From contig NZ_RHFG01000018.1 in assembly GCF_004745485.1 (NCBI RefSeq), forward strand, positions 17,907 to 81,906: DNA of 64,000 nt, written 5' to 3'. The notes beneath the pieces are model-generated. The model had not been told where the DNA came from. It saw only the letters and a list, made by a program, of their open reading frames with translations, and did no database searches. The translations under genes were made by a program, and so were the position numbers. The stretch is from Brevibacterium sp. S22 (GTDB taxonomy: Bacteria > Actinomycetota > Actinomycetes > Actinomycetales > Brevibacteriaceae). Below are positions 26,764 to 33,949 of this stretch, piece by piece. Position 1 is the stretch's first letter. Every line of letters begins with the position of its first letter.

Positions 26764-29016
26764 TCAGACGAGGTCGGAGGGATCGAGGCCGATGTGGCGG
26801 CGGATTCCCGACCGGATGCCGAACCCGGCCACGACCGCGACCGCCAGACCGGTGCCCATGACGATCCAGGCGCGCACAGGCACCTCGGACGCGGCCCGGA
26901 CCTCTTCGGCCTCCTCGGCGAAGATCGTCTCATCGTCGAAGTCGCTGCCCTTGCCCGACTTCTTGTCACTGGAGCCCTTGCCTGCACCACCGGCAGAACC
27001 GCCTCCGCCTCCACCGGCTCCCGGCTGACCGCCGGCGCCCGGGGCGTTCTGTCCGGGTGCGCCGTTGCCTGCTGCCGCGTTGTAGTCCCCGGCACCCGGT
27101 GAGTAGTCTCCGAGCGAGATGGTCATCGGTTCGGCCGGCTTGTAGGGATCGCGGACGCCGTCGGAGGTGAACCAGTACGAGTACTGGCCGGTCTTGTGCT
27201 GGAAATCGACGAAGTCCTGCGGGAAGGCGCCCCAGTGGTCGGAGTTCTCTCCGGACTTCTTCGCCTGCGCCGAGGCGTTCTCGTCCGAACCGCCGACTGC
27301 GCTGCCCGAGGACCCCGACTTGCCCTTGTTGTCGTACTTCACGCCGAGGTAGTCAGGGGTGGCCGTGATGTGACCGTCGTCGAGGAGTGCGTCGATGTCG
27401 ATGTTCTTGAAGTTCGCCATCGTGATCGACTCGGGCTTGAGCGTGATCCACTTCGAGGCGTCGAACATGTCGGCTCCGTAACCGCTGAGGCTGGCGACGA
27501 GCCGGCCCTTGCCATCGGCGTCGACTTCGAGCTTCGGGTCGGTCGCCGACCAGTAGGTCATGCCGCCGTAGAAGGCGACGGTGAAGCTGCCCTTCCACTG
27601 CACGGTCACACCGTCATCGGATTCGCTGACTTCGCCGTCCTTGATCGCCACCCGCGACTGCGTCCATGAGTCCTTGCGGGTAGTCGACACGGCTTCGCCC
27701 TTGGAGTCCTGGCACCGAGAGTCCCAGGAGGCCTCCTTGAACGTCGAGCCCGTCGGCTTCTCAATCGTCACGTTCCCGGACTTCGACTTGTAGAAACCGC
27801 CACCTCCGGAGGGCCAGACGCGGGCACTTCCGGAGTCCTTGGCCTTGCCGGCGGAGAGGAAGTTGCAGCCGCCGAAGAAGGCTCCACCGTTGGCCTCCTT
27901 ATTCAGTGACCAGTACAGAGTAGCCGTGCCGTCATCGCCCGGGTCAACGGGCTGTCTCGGATTGTCATCGGGGTTCTCTGTGTGGTCTCCGTCATCGGGT
28001 TCTTCGACCGGCTGGGAGTAGCTGACCTCGAGGTCGTTCGTCTTCTTGCGCGGTTGGATGGAGGTGCTCGCTCCGGCGGTGGTGTACCAGTACGAGTCCT
28101 GACCGGTCTCGACGTTGAAGTCGATCCAGTCCTGCGGCATCGCGCCCCACCAGGATTCGTTCTCCGCGGTCTTCTCGGACTGCAGATTGCGGCCGTCGGT
28201 GTCAGTCGACACACCGAGGTAGTCGGGGGTGAATTCGAAGCCGTCGTCGGTGACGTCGACTTCGCCCTGCTGGATTTCGACGATATCGCCGTCGCGAGCA
28301 TCGAGTTTCTTCCAGATGCTCAGGTCGTCCATATCGGCGCCAAAGCCCGAATAGGTTCCCGTGATCGTGCCCTTGCCGTCCTTGACCTCGAGCTTCGGGT
28401 CGGAGATGGTCCAGTAGGTCATGCCGCCGTAGTAGGCGAAGGTCCAGGAGCCCTTCCATTGGATCGAGGCGTTGTTGTTCTTCGGGTCGACTGTTCCCTC
28501 ACCATTGGTGATTCTCACCGTGTCGCCGGTGTGGTTGTTCTCGGCTTCGGCGTTGACCTTGCCGTTGACCAGCTCGCCTCCGCCGGTTTCGCACCGTGTT
28601 TGGAATGTCGAGTACTTCCCGTTCTCCTTGACGATGGAGACGTTTCCGTCGGTGAAGTTGCCGGCTTTGTTCGTCTTGAACAGTGTGCCCGCGTCCTTGT
28701 CCGTCCAGATCCGAGCCATACCCGTGTCCCCGGCTTCACCGGCGGCCAGGTAGTTGCACCCGCCGAAGTAGGACCCGCCCGTGGATTCGTCGTTGACCGA
28801 CCAGTCGAAGACCGCATCATCGATGTCGAGGGGACCGTCCGTATCCGGCGCATCATTTCCGGGATCCGCAGTCGAGGTCTCCCCTGGCACCGAATACGGC
28901 GCGGTCACCGCTTGTGCGGGACCGGTGAGCCCGAATCCGAGCAGTGCCAGGGCCGCGATCCCGGCCGCGGTGCGTGTGAATATCCTGCCCCTGCGGGTGG
29001 ATGTGTGAGTGTGCAT
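26764..29016 (-). CDS. HtaA-domain heme-binding surface protein, two HtaA domains
   Basis: This is a membrane-anchored heme receptor of 750 residues. The signal MHTHTSTRRGRIFTRTAAGI and hydrophobic core end at GPAQA near residue 40. HtaA domain 1 (about 65-290) begins FDWSVNDESTGGSYFGGCNYL and contains FAYYGGMTYWTISDPKLE and a DYLGV end motif. Domain 2 (about 315-580) repeats the pattern (LYWSLNKEANGGAFFGGCNFL, FAYYGGMTYW-like VAFYGGMTYWSATDP). A Gly/Ala-rich linker and one transmembrane segment (IVMGTGLAVAVVAGFGI) close the protein. The start at 29016 is the first plausible ATG before the signal. The gene lies last in the hmuT-hmuU-hmuV-linker protein-htaA order. Its domain 1 is nearly identical in DNA to that of the gene at 33950. 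Confidence 0.9.
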   Translation of the reverse strand: MHTHTSTRRGRIFTRTAAGIAALALLGFGLTGPAQAVTAPYSVPGETSTADPGNDAPDTDGPLDIDDAVFDWSVNDESTGGSYFGGCNYLAAGEAGDTGMARIWTDKDAGTLFKTNKAGNFTDGNVSIVKENGKYSTFQTRCETGGGELVNGKVNAEAENNHTGDTVRITNGEGTVDPKNNNASIQWKGSWTFAYYGGMTYWTISDPKLEVKDGKGTITGTYSGFGADMDDLSIWKKLDARDGDIVEIQQGEVDVTDDGFEFTPDYLGVSTDTDGRNLQSEKTAENESWWGAMPQDWIDFNVETGQDSYWYTTAGASTSIQPRKKTNDLEVSYSQPVEEPDDGDHTENPDDNPRQPVDPGDDGTATLYWSLNKEANGGAFFGGCNFLSAGKAKDSGSARVWPSGGGGFYKSKSGNVTIEKPTGSTFKEASWDSRCQDSKGEAVSTTRKDSWTQSRVAIKDGEVSESDDGVTVQWKGSFTVAFYGGMTYWSATDPKLEVDADGKGRLVASLSGYGADMFDASKWITLKPESITMANFKNIDIDALLDDGHITATPDYLGVKYDNKGKSGSSGSAVGGSDENASAQAKKSGENSDHWGAFPQDFVDFQHKTGQYSYWFTSDGVRDPYKPAEPMTISLGDYSPGAGDYNAAAGNGAPGQNAPGAGGQPGAGGGGGGSAGGAGKGSSDKKSGKGSDFDDETIFAEEAEEVRAASEVPVRAWIVMGTGLAVAVVAGFGIRSGIRRHIGLDPSDLV
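28214..28398 (-). repeat. 185-bp perfect inverted repeat, copy in the two-domain HtaA gene
   Basis: This segment is the exact reverse complement of 34520-34704. It encodes the middle of HtaA domain 1 (PKLEVKDGKGTITGTYSG to the DYLG end motif). Similarity continues on both sides at lower but still high identity, including synonymous sites. Confidence 0.93.
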
Positions 29017-29063
29017 CGTGGTTTCTCGTCCGTTCTCGTCCCGCAGGACGGTCCGTGCGCGTG

Positions 29064-30422
29064 TCATGAGTTCGTCGTCGGGATGGTGGTGGTCTCGGCG
29101 TCGCCCGCGGCCACCCGGGTGAGAACCCGCGTGTCCTTGTGATCCTCCGGATCGCTCTCCCCCGCCGAGGCGGTCCCGCCGTCCCCCGAAGCCGTGCCGT
29201 CGGCGACCGGTCCGGCGGAGAGGGCGCTTCCGGTGTAGAAGCTCGGCGCCGAACCGACGTCGTCGCCTCCGCTGCGGTTCCCCGAGGACTTCCGGTCCTC
29301 GTCCTCGAAGAAGGCGATGACCTGCGGCGGGAGCTTGCCGTTGCCGGGGCCGAGACTCTGATGGTTCGCGTGCGCCACGGCACGGTCGGAGCCGCGTTCG
29401 AGCTTGGCCAGCTGCAGCTTCTTCTTCCGTTGGATCGCGAGTCGGCGTTTGGCCAGCTTGTGCTGGGTCCGGATCCGTTTGCGCTCGCGCCGGTCGCGTT
29501 CCTTCTCCATCGCCGCCGGGCTGACTCCCAGCAGCAGACTCTTGGCCGCGAGGTACCCGCCGATGCCGAACCCGAGGCCGATCGCGATGATCGAACCGAG
29601 CACGAGCACTCCGGCGAGGATGGCGAAGAAGATCAGCCATGAGGTGCTCATCGGCGGTTCACTGGCCACCGGTGCCGCATTCGGGTTCTGCGCGGGGTCG
29701 ACGGCCGGAGCGTCGCCCCCGCCGGAGCCCCCATCGTCCTTCTTCTCATCCTTGTTCTCGGACGACTTCCTCTCGTCATTCTCGTTCTTCTCCGCATCCT
29801 TGCCGGCGGCGGCACCGGAAGCGGCGAAGTCGACGGGGGTGAAGGATTCGTTGTTGGCGTTGTCGACGCCGTGGGCACCGATCGTGATGATCCCGCACTG
29901 GACCTCGCCGCAGTCGACCTCGGTCTCGTTCTGGGACCGGTCGTAGGTTGTGAACTTCTGGCCGGGGATCTTGATGGTTCCGCTCCAGGTGCCGTTCGCC
30001 GCGACTTCACCGCCATTGGCGGCATACGCCGTGCTTGAGCCGGGGAAGGTCACGAACAGCTGGTATCCGGCCGGTTTGGTCTCATCGTCGTACACGTAGC
30101 GGTAGTTCGACCCTGTGACTCCGCCCTTGCTCGGCCGCCATCCGCCGGAAGCGTCGTCGACCCAGCCGAAGAGGACGTAGATTCCTCCGAACCCGCCTTC
30201 GACGGATTGGAAACCCGATCCCGAAAGCCCCAGTTCGGACTCACCATCGGCCTTCGGGGTGCCGGACACGGACACCTTCGGGGCCGCCTCGGCGGGGGTG
30301 GGGTTGAGCATCGTCGCCGTCAGGCCCACGGCCACGGCCAACAGCGCGGAGATCGTGATGAGCGCGAGGATCCGCTTCACCGGTACCGAGGCGATGGTCC
30401 GGTTGAGTGCGTTGTCAAGCAT
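29064..30422 (-). CDS. Membrane-anchored secreted protein of the heme locus, function unknown
   Basis: I do not recognise a named family for this 452-residue product. Residues 1-47 form a signal segment (ILALITISALLAVAVGLTA ending AEA). The extracytoplasmic part (48-215) looks like a beta-sandwich: VSVSGTPKADGESELGLSGSGF, a GIYVLFGWVDD strand, a TWSGTIKIPG strand and VDCGEVQCGIITIGAHG with a probable disulfide, reminiscent of the neocarzinostatin-like fold. A charged linker, one transmembrane segment near 270 (IFFAILAGVLVLGSIIAIG) and a basic cytoplasmic tail with RRERKRIRTQHKLAKRR follow. It starts 3 bp after the hmuV stop with GGAAG upstream, and the HtaA gene follows after 47 bp, so it is probably part of the heme system. 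Confidence 0.82.
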   Translation of the reverse strand: MLDNALNRTIASVPVKRILALITISALLAVAVGLTATMLNPTPAEAAPKVSVSGTPKADGESELGLSGSGFQSVEGGFGGIYVLFGWVDDASGGWRPSKGGVTGSNYRYVYDDETKPAGYQLFVTFPGSSTAYAANGGEVAANGTWSGTIKIPGQKFTTYDRSQNETEVDCGEVQCGIITIGAHGVDNANNESFTPVDFAASGAAAGKDAEKNENDERKSSENKDEKKDDGGSGGGDAPAVDPAQNPNAAPVASEPPMSTSWLIFFAILAGVLVLGSIIAIGLGFGIGGYLAAKSLLLGVSPAAMEKERDRRERKRIRTQHKLAKRRLAIQRKKKLQLAKLERGSDRAVAHANHQSLGPGNGKLPPQVIAFFEDEDRKSSGNRSGGDDVGSAPSFYTGSALSAGPVADGTASGDGGTASAGESDPEDHKDTRVLTRVAAGDAETTTIPTTNS

Positions 30423-30425
30423 GGG

Positions 30426-31271
30426 TCAGTCTTCCTTTCGGCCGGCACGAACGGGCACGACCAGCGGTGCTCCGGTGTTCGGGTCGGCCAAGATGGATAC
30501 GGGGTAGTCGTAGACGTCGCTGATGCGGTCGGCGGTGAGCACCTCGGCGGGTGGACCGTCGGCGATGATCGATCCGTCGGAGATCATCGCGATCCGGTCC
30601 GCGTAGGCACCGGCGAGGTCGAGGTTGTGGACGATGATGACCACGGCTCCGCCGGTGGAGGCGTAGTCGCGGGCCTGCTGGAGGACGAGCTCCTGGTGGC
30701 GGATGTCCATCGGCGCGGTCGGTTCGTCGAGCAGCAGCGCCGGGGTCGCCTGCGCGAGCACCCGGGCCAGGGCCACGCGGGCCTTCTCACCTCCGGACAG
30801 GGAGGTGAACTTCCGGGCCGCGAACTGCACGGTCTCGGTCCGCGACATCGATCCGGCGACGATGAGGTCGTCGTGCTGGGATTCGCGCATGCCCGCCCAC
30901 GGGGAGCGGCCCATCTCGACGACCTCGAGGACGGTGAACGGGAACGCCATTCCGATGTCCTGGAGGAGGACCGCCCGGCGCATCGCCAGTTCGCGGGTCG
31001 ACCAGGAGTACTCCACCTCGTCGTCGATGAACACCTTCCCGGCTTCGAGTTCGACGTCGGCGGTGATGACGTTGACGAGCGTCGATTTGCCGGCACCGTT
31101 GGGGCCGACGATGGCGAGCACCTCCCCGCACCGGATGTCGAGGTCGATGCCGTCGAGAATAGTGCGTTCGCCGAAGCTGACCTCGGCTCCGCGCACGGAG
31201 ATGATGGGTTTGCCGGCGACGGGGAAGTCCGGGCGGCGGACGGCTGATCTGCCTACGGTGATGATGCTCAT
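30426..31271 (-). CDS. hmuV: Heme ABC transporter ATP-binding protein
   Basis: This is the cytoplasmic ATPase of the heme importer, 281 residues. Walker A is GPNGAGKST near residue 52, the signature LSGGEKARVALARVL near 140, and Walker B PALLLDEPTAPMDIRHQ; the switch histidine is in IIVHNLD. The start at 31271 gives an ATGA overlap with the hmuU stop. The first 22 residues precede the ABC fold. Placement between hmuU and the HtaA genes identifies heme rather than siderophore as substrate. Confidence 0.92.
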   Translation of the reverse strand: MSIITVGRSAVRRPDFPVAGKPIISVRGAEVSFGERTILDGIDLDIRCGEVLAIVGPNGAGKSTLVNVITADVELEAGKVFIDDEVEYSWSTRELAMRRAVLLQDIGMAFPFTVLEVVEMGRSPWAGMRESQHDDLIVAGSMSRTETVQFAARKFTSLSGGEKARVALARVLAQATPALLLDEPTAPMDIRHQELVLQQARDYASTGGAVVIIVHNLDLAGAYADRIAMISDGSIIADGPPAEVLTADRISDVYDYPVSILADPNTGAPLVVPVRAGRKED

Positions 31272-32479
31272 GCCCAACCTCCGGATTCCTTGCGGCTGCG
31301 TCTGATGAGGTAGAAGAAGAACGGTCCGCCGACCAGCGAGGTGAGCATGCCGATCGGCAGATCGGCGAACTCGACGAGGGTGCGGGCGGCGAGGTCGGCG
31401 ATCGAGAGCAGCACGGCACCGCCGAGCACGCTGGCCGGCAGCAGCAGCCGGTGGCCGGGGCCGATGATCATGCGGATGATGTGCGGGACGACGAGGCCGA
31501 CGAAGGCGATGATCCCGCAGAATGCGACGGCCGCGGACACGAGCAGGGCGACGACGGCCATAACGATGATGCGCAGCCGTTCGACGTTGATGCCGACGTG
31601 GCGGGCGCTCTTCTCCCCGAGTGAGAGGATGTCGAGTCCCGGTGCCAGGGTCTGGGCGATGATGATCCCGAACACGATGAGCGGGAGGATGAGCCCGACC
31701 TGCGACCACAGGCTTCCGTTGAAGCTGCCCATCTGCCAGAACACGATCTGCTCCCTCGCCGAGGTGGGGGCGGCGAAGGTGATGTACGCGATCGCGGCCC
31801 CGGCGATCGCATTGACCGCGACACCCGTGAGCACGAGCGTGATCACCTCCGTGCGTCCGCCTGACCGGGAGACCGTGTAGACGATGAAGGTCGTGATCAG
31901 GCCGCTGACGAAGGCGAAGGTCGGGGTGGTGAACGCGCCGAGGAAGGACCAGCCGAAGAGGATCGAGGCGCTGGCCCCGACCGCGGCTCCGGAAGAGACT
32001 CCGACGACTCCGGGTTCGGCCAGTGGGTTGCCGAAGACACCCTGCATCATCGCCCCGGCCACGGCGAGCGCGGCACCGACGAGGACGGTCATGACGACGC
32101 GGGGGAAGCGCACCTGCCACAGGGCCTCCTCACCGAAGTCATGGCTGGGTCCCGGCAGCCAGTCGAGTCCGACCTTGTTCAGAAGCGAACCGACGACTTC
32201 GAGCGGTGGGATGAAGAGCTGACCGATCGCAGCTGAGAGCACGCAGGCGGCGATGAGGGCGATGATGAGGATGAGGAACAGGGTTCCTGCCCGCGCGGTG
32301 CGCTGACCGCGGATGCGTCCGAGGTCGAGGCCGTCGCCCTTTCCTGCGGGATTGAGACGGCTCGTCGGTTCAGCGCGGTTTCCTGCTGCGGAGTCGGCAG
32401 AGCTGTCACCACCCTCGCCGAGGCGGTCGCGGCGGGAGCGACGCAGTGAGCGGTCCCGTATCTCGGTGGACTCACTCAT
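31268..32479 (-). CDS. hmuU: Heme ABC transporter permease (FecCD family)
   Basis: This is an inner-membrane permease of 403 residues. A long polar cytoplasmic N-terminus (residues 1-63, RRSRRDRLGEGGDSSADSAAGN) precedes about ten transmembrane segments. LWQVRFPRVVMTVLVGAALAVAGAMMQGVFGNPLAEPGVVG is the FecCD entry region, and GPGHRLLLPASVLGGAVLL is the late loop. It overlaps hmuT upstream and hmuV downstream, each by ATGA. Confidence 0.93.
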   Translation of the reverse strand: MSESTEIRDRSLRRSRRDRLGEGGDSSADSAAGNRAEPTSRLNPAGKGDGLDLGRIRGQRTARAGTLFLILIIALIAACVLSAAIGQLFIPPLEVVGSLLNKVGLDWLPGPSHDFGEEALWQVRFPRVVMTVLVGAALAVAGAMMQGVFGNPLAEPGVVGVSSGAAVGASASILFGWSFLGAFTTPTFAFVSGLITTFIVYTVSRSGGRTEVITLVLTGVAVNAIAGAAIAYITFAAPTSAREQIVFWQMGSFNGSLWSQVGLILPLIVFGIIIAQTLAPGLDILSLGEKSARHVGINVERLRIIVMAVVALLVSAAVAFCGIIAFVGLVVPHIIRMIIGPGHRLLLPASVLGGAVLLSIADLAARTLVEFADLPIGMLTSLVGGPFFFYLIRRSRKESGGWA

Positions 32480-33738
32480 GCCTCATCCTCTTCCAGTTCC
32501 TCATTGATCTCTTTCAGACGCTTTTCGATGGACTTCGGCGGATGGTCAGGGTGGTAGGCGAGCTCGGGGGCGTAGATCGCGGTGCCGAGTGCCGCGAGCA
32601 CCTGTGCCGAACGCGGGCCGAAGCTCATCACCTCGTAGTCGCTCATGTCGACGAGCCGACGGTTCTTGCCCGCCGGCGTCTGTTTGATGCCGGGCAGTTC
32701 GAGGGCCTTGTCGATCCCTCCGACCGAGGCCAGTCCCAGGGTCATGACGATGATGACGTCCGGTGCTGCCTTGATGAGGGCCTCTGAGTTCGTCGGTGAC
32801 ATGCCTTCGAATCCGACTTCGGCGGCGACGTCGCGGGCGGAGACGGACTGGATGAGCGAATCTGCTCCGGAGCCGACCCCGAACCAGTAGTAGATATTGC
32901 CTCGCAGGTAGAGGAAGACCGTCCGCGGGCGGTCGGCAGGATCCTCGGGAGCAAGCTTCGCGACTGCCTTCTGCGTGTCGTTGATCTCACGGACGGTGCG
33001 TTCGGCGAGTTTGTCACCGAGCTCGGGCACACCGAGCGCCTCGGCGACCTCTCGGACCTGAGGACCGGCCGAGCGCACGCCCTCGGAGTAGGACGAGGAG
33101 ATGAAGATGACGGGGATGCCGGCGTTGCGCAGCTGCAGCTGTGCATCATAGGGGCCGATCGTCGTATCCGTGAGGATGACGTCGGGCGAGAGCGCGAGCA
33201 CCGCCTCGGCGTTGATCTCGTGCCCGCCCTGGGTGATCAGCGGCAGCTGCTCGGCGCCGGGCACGAGCTGGGAGAAGTCGGTGGCGATGTCGCGGCCGAC
33301 GAGGTTGCAGCCGAGGCCGAGGCCGACCACGGCGGCGGCGATCCCGCCGTTCTGGTTCATCGCCAGGATCCGGTCGGTCTTCTTCACCGTCTGCGCAGGA
33401 CCATCGTTGCTCTTCACCGTCACCGGCAGATTCGCTTCGTGTGCGGCGGTGTCGGAGACCGGCGGGATCTCTCCGGCCTGGGTGTAGGCGGTCGTCTGCC
33501 CCGTGATCGCCGTCGGGTCCGGCAGCGCCGAACGGTCGACTTCGGGAACGTCGGGCATGTCCGGCGTCGATCGGGCGGGAGGCTGCTGACAGCCGCCCTC
33601 ACTTTGGGCGTTGATCGATCCGATGTTGTGGATTCCGTTGTTCCATAACAGGATCGCCAGCACCAATCCCCCGGCGAACCAGGCGGTCCGGCGGAACGAT
33701 CGGCGGCGCACAGTCCTGCGCAAAGACCACTTCTGCAT
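32476..33738 (-). CDS. hmuT: Heme-binding protein of the heme ABC importer
   Basis: This is the extracytoplasmic binding protein that receives heme and delivers it to HmuUV, 420 residues. An Arg-rich start (SLRRTVRRRSFRRTAW) leads to a hydrophobic core at about 20-33. Unlike typical actinobacterial HmuT there is no clear lipobox; the nearest cysteine (EGGC, residue 50) is 17 residues past the core, so anchoring may be by an uncleaved signal segment. The periplasmic-binding fold spans about 115-400: DRILAMNQNGGIAAAVVGLG, then GGHEINAEAVLALSPDVILTD whose histidine is a candidate heme ligand, and ISSSYSEGV with a candidate tyrosine. It is the first gene of the hmu operon, with iron-box-like sites upstream. 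Confidence 0.9.
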   Translation of the reverse strand: MQKWSLRRTVRRRSFRRTAWFAGGLVLAILLWNNGIHNIGSINAQSEGGCQQPPARSTPDMPDVPEVDRSALPDPTAITGQTTAYTQAGEIPPVSDTAAHEANLPVTVKSNDGPAQTVKKTDRILAMNQNGGIAAAVVGLGLGCNLVGRDIATDFSQLVPGAEQLPLITQGGHEINAEAVLALSPDVILTDTTIGPYDAQLQLRNAGIPVIFISSSYSEGVRSAGPQVREVAEALGVPELGDKLAERTVREINDTQKAVAKLAPEDPADRPRTVFLYLRGNIYYWFGVGSGADSLIQSVSARDVAAEVGFEGMSPTNSEALIKAAPDVIIVMTLGLASVGGIDKALELPGIKQTPAGKNRRLVDMSDYEVMSFGPRSAQVLAALGTAIYAPELAYHPDHPPKSIEKRLKEINEELEEDEA

Positions 33739-33766
33739 GAGTTACTCGAACATTCCTGAAAGTCAT

Positions 33767-33842
33767 TTAGTTAAGGCAAGGCTATACATTCATAAGTGAG
33801 GCTTACCTTGGCTTTTTAGGTTATGTCTGTGTAGTCTATATA
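33767..33842. promoter_or_regulatory. Iron-box (DtxR/IdeR-like) cluster between hmuT and the HtaA surface gene
   Basis: The best match to the DtxR/IdeR consensus is 33792-33810 (core AGGCTTACCTTGG, about 13 of 19 positions by eye). Two weaker sites flank it: TTAGTTAAGGCAAGGCTA at 33767 and TTAGGTTA at 33816. A TATATA at 33837 with TTTAGG 16 bp upstream could be the promoter of the plus-strand gene, overlapped by the last site. Iron repression of both divergent transcripts is the inferred outcome. Confidence 0.6.
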
Positions 33843-33949
33843 CCGTTCAGCGAATCCACAACTTCGGCTGATGATGAATCCAGGATCTTTTCGGATGCCT
33901 GGCGGCACGCGGTCTTCGCCGTGTACGACGTTGAAAATGAGGAGAATCT

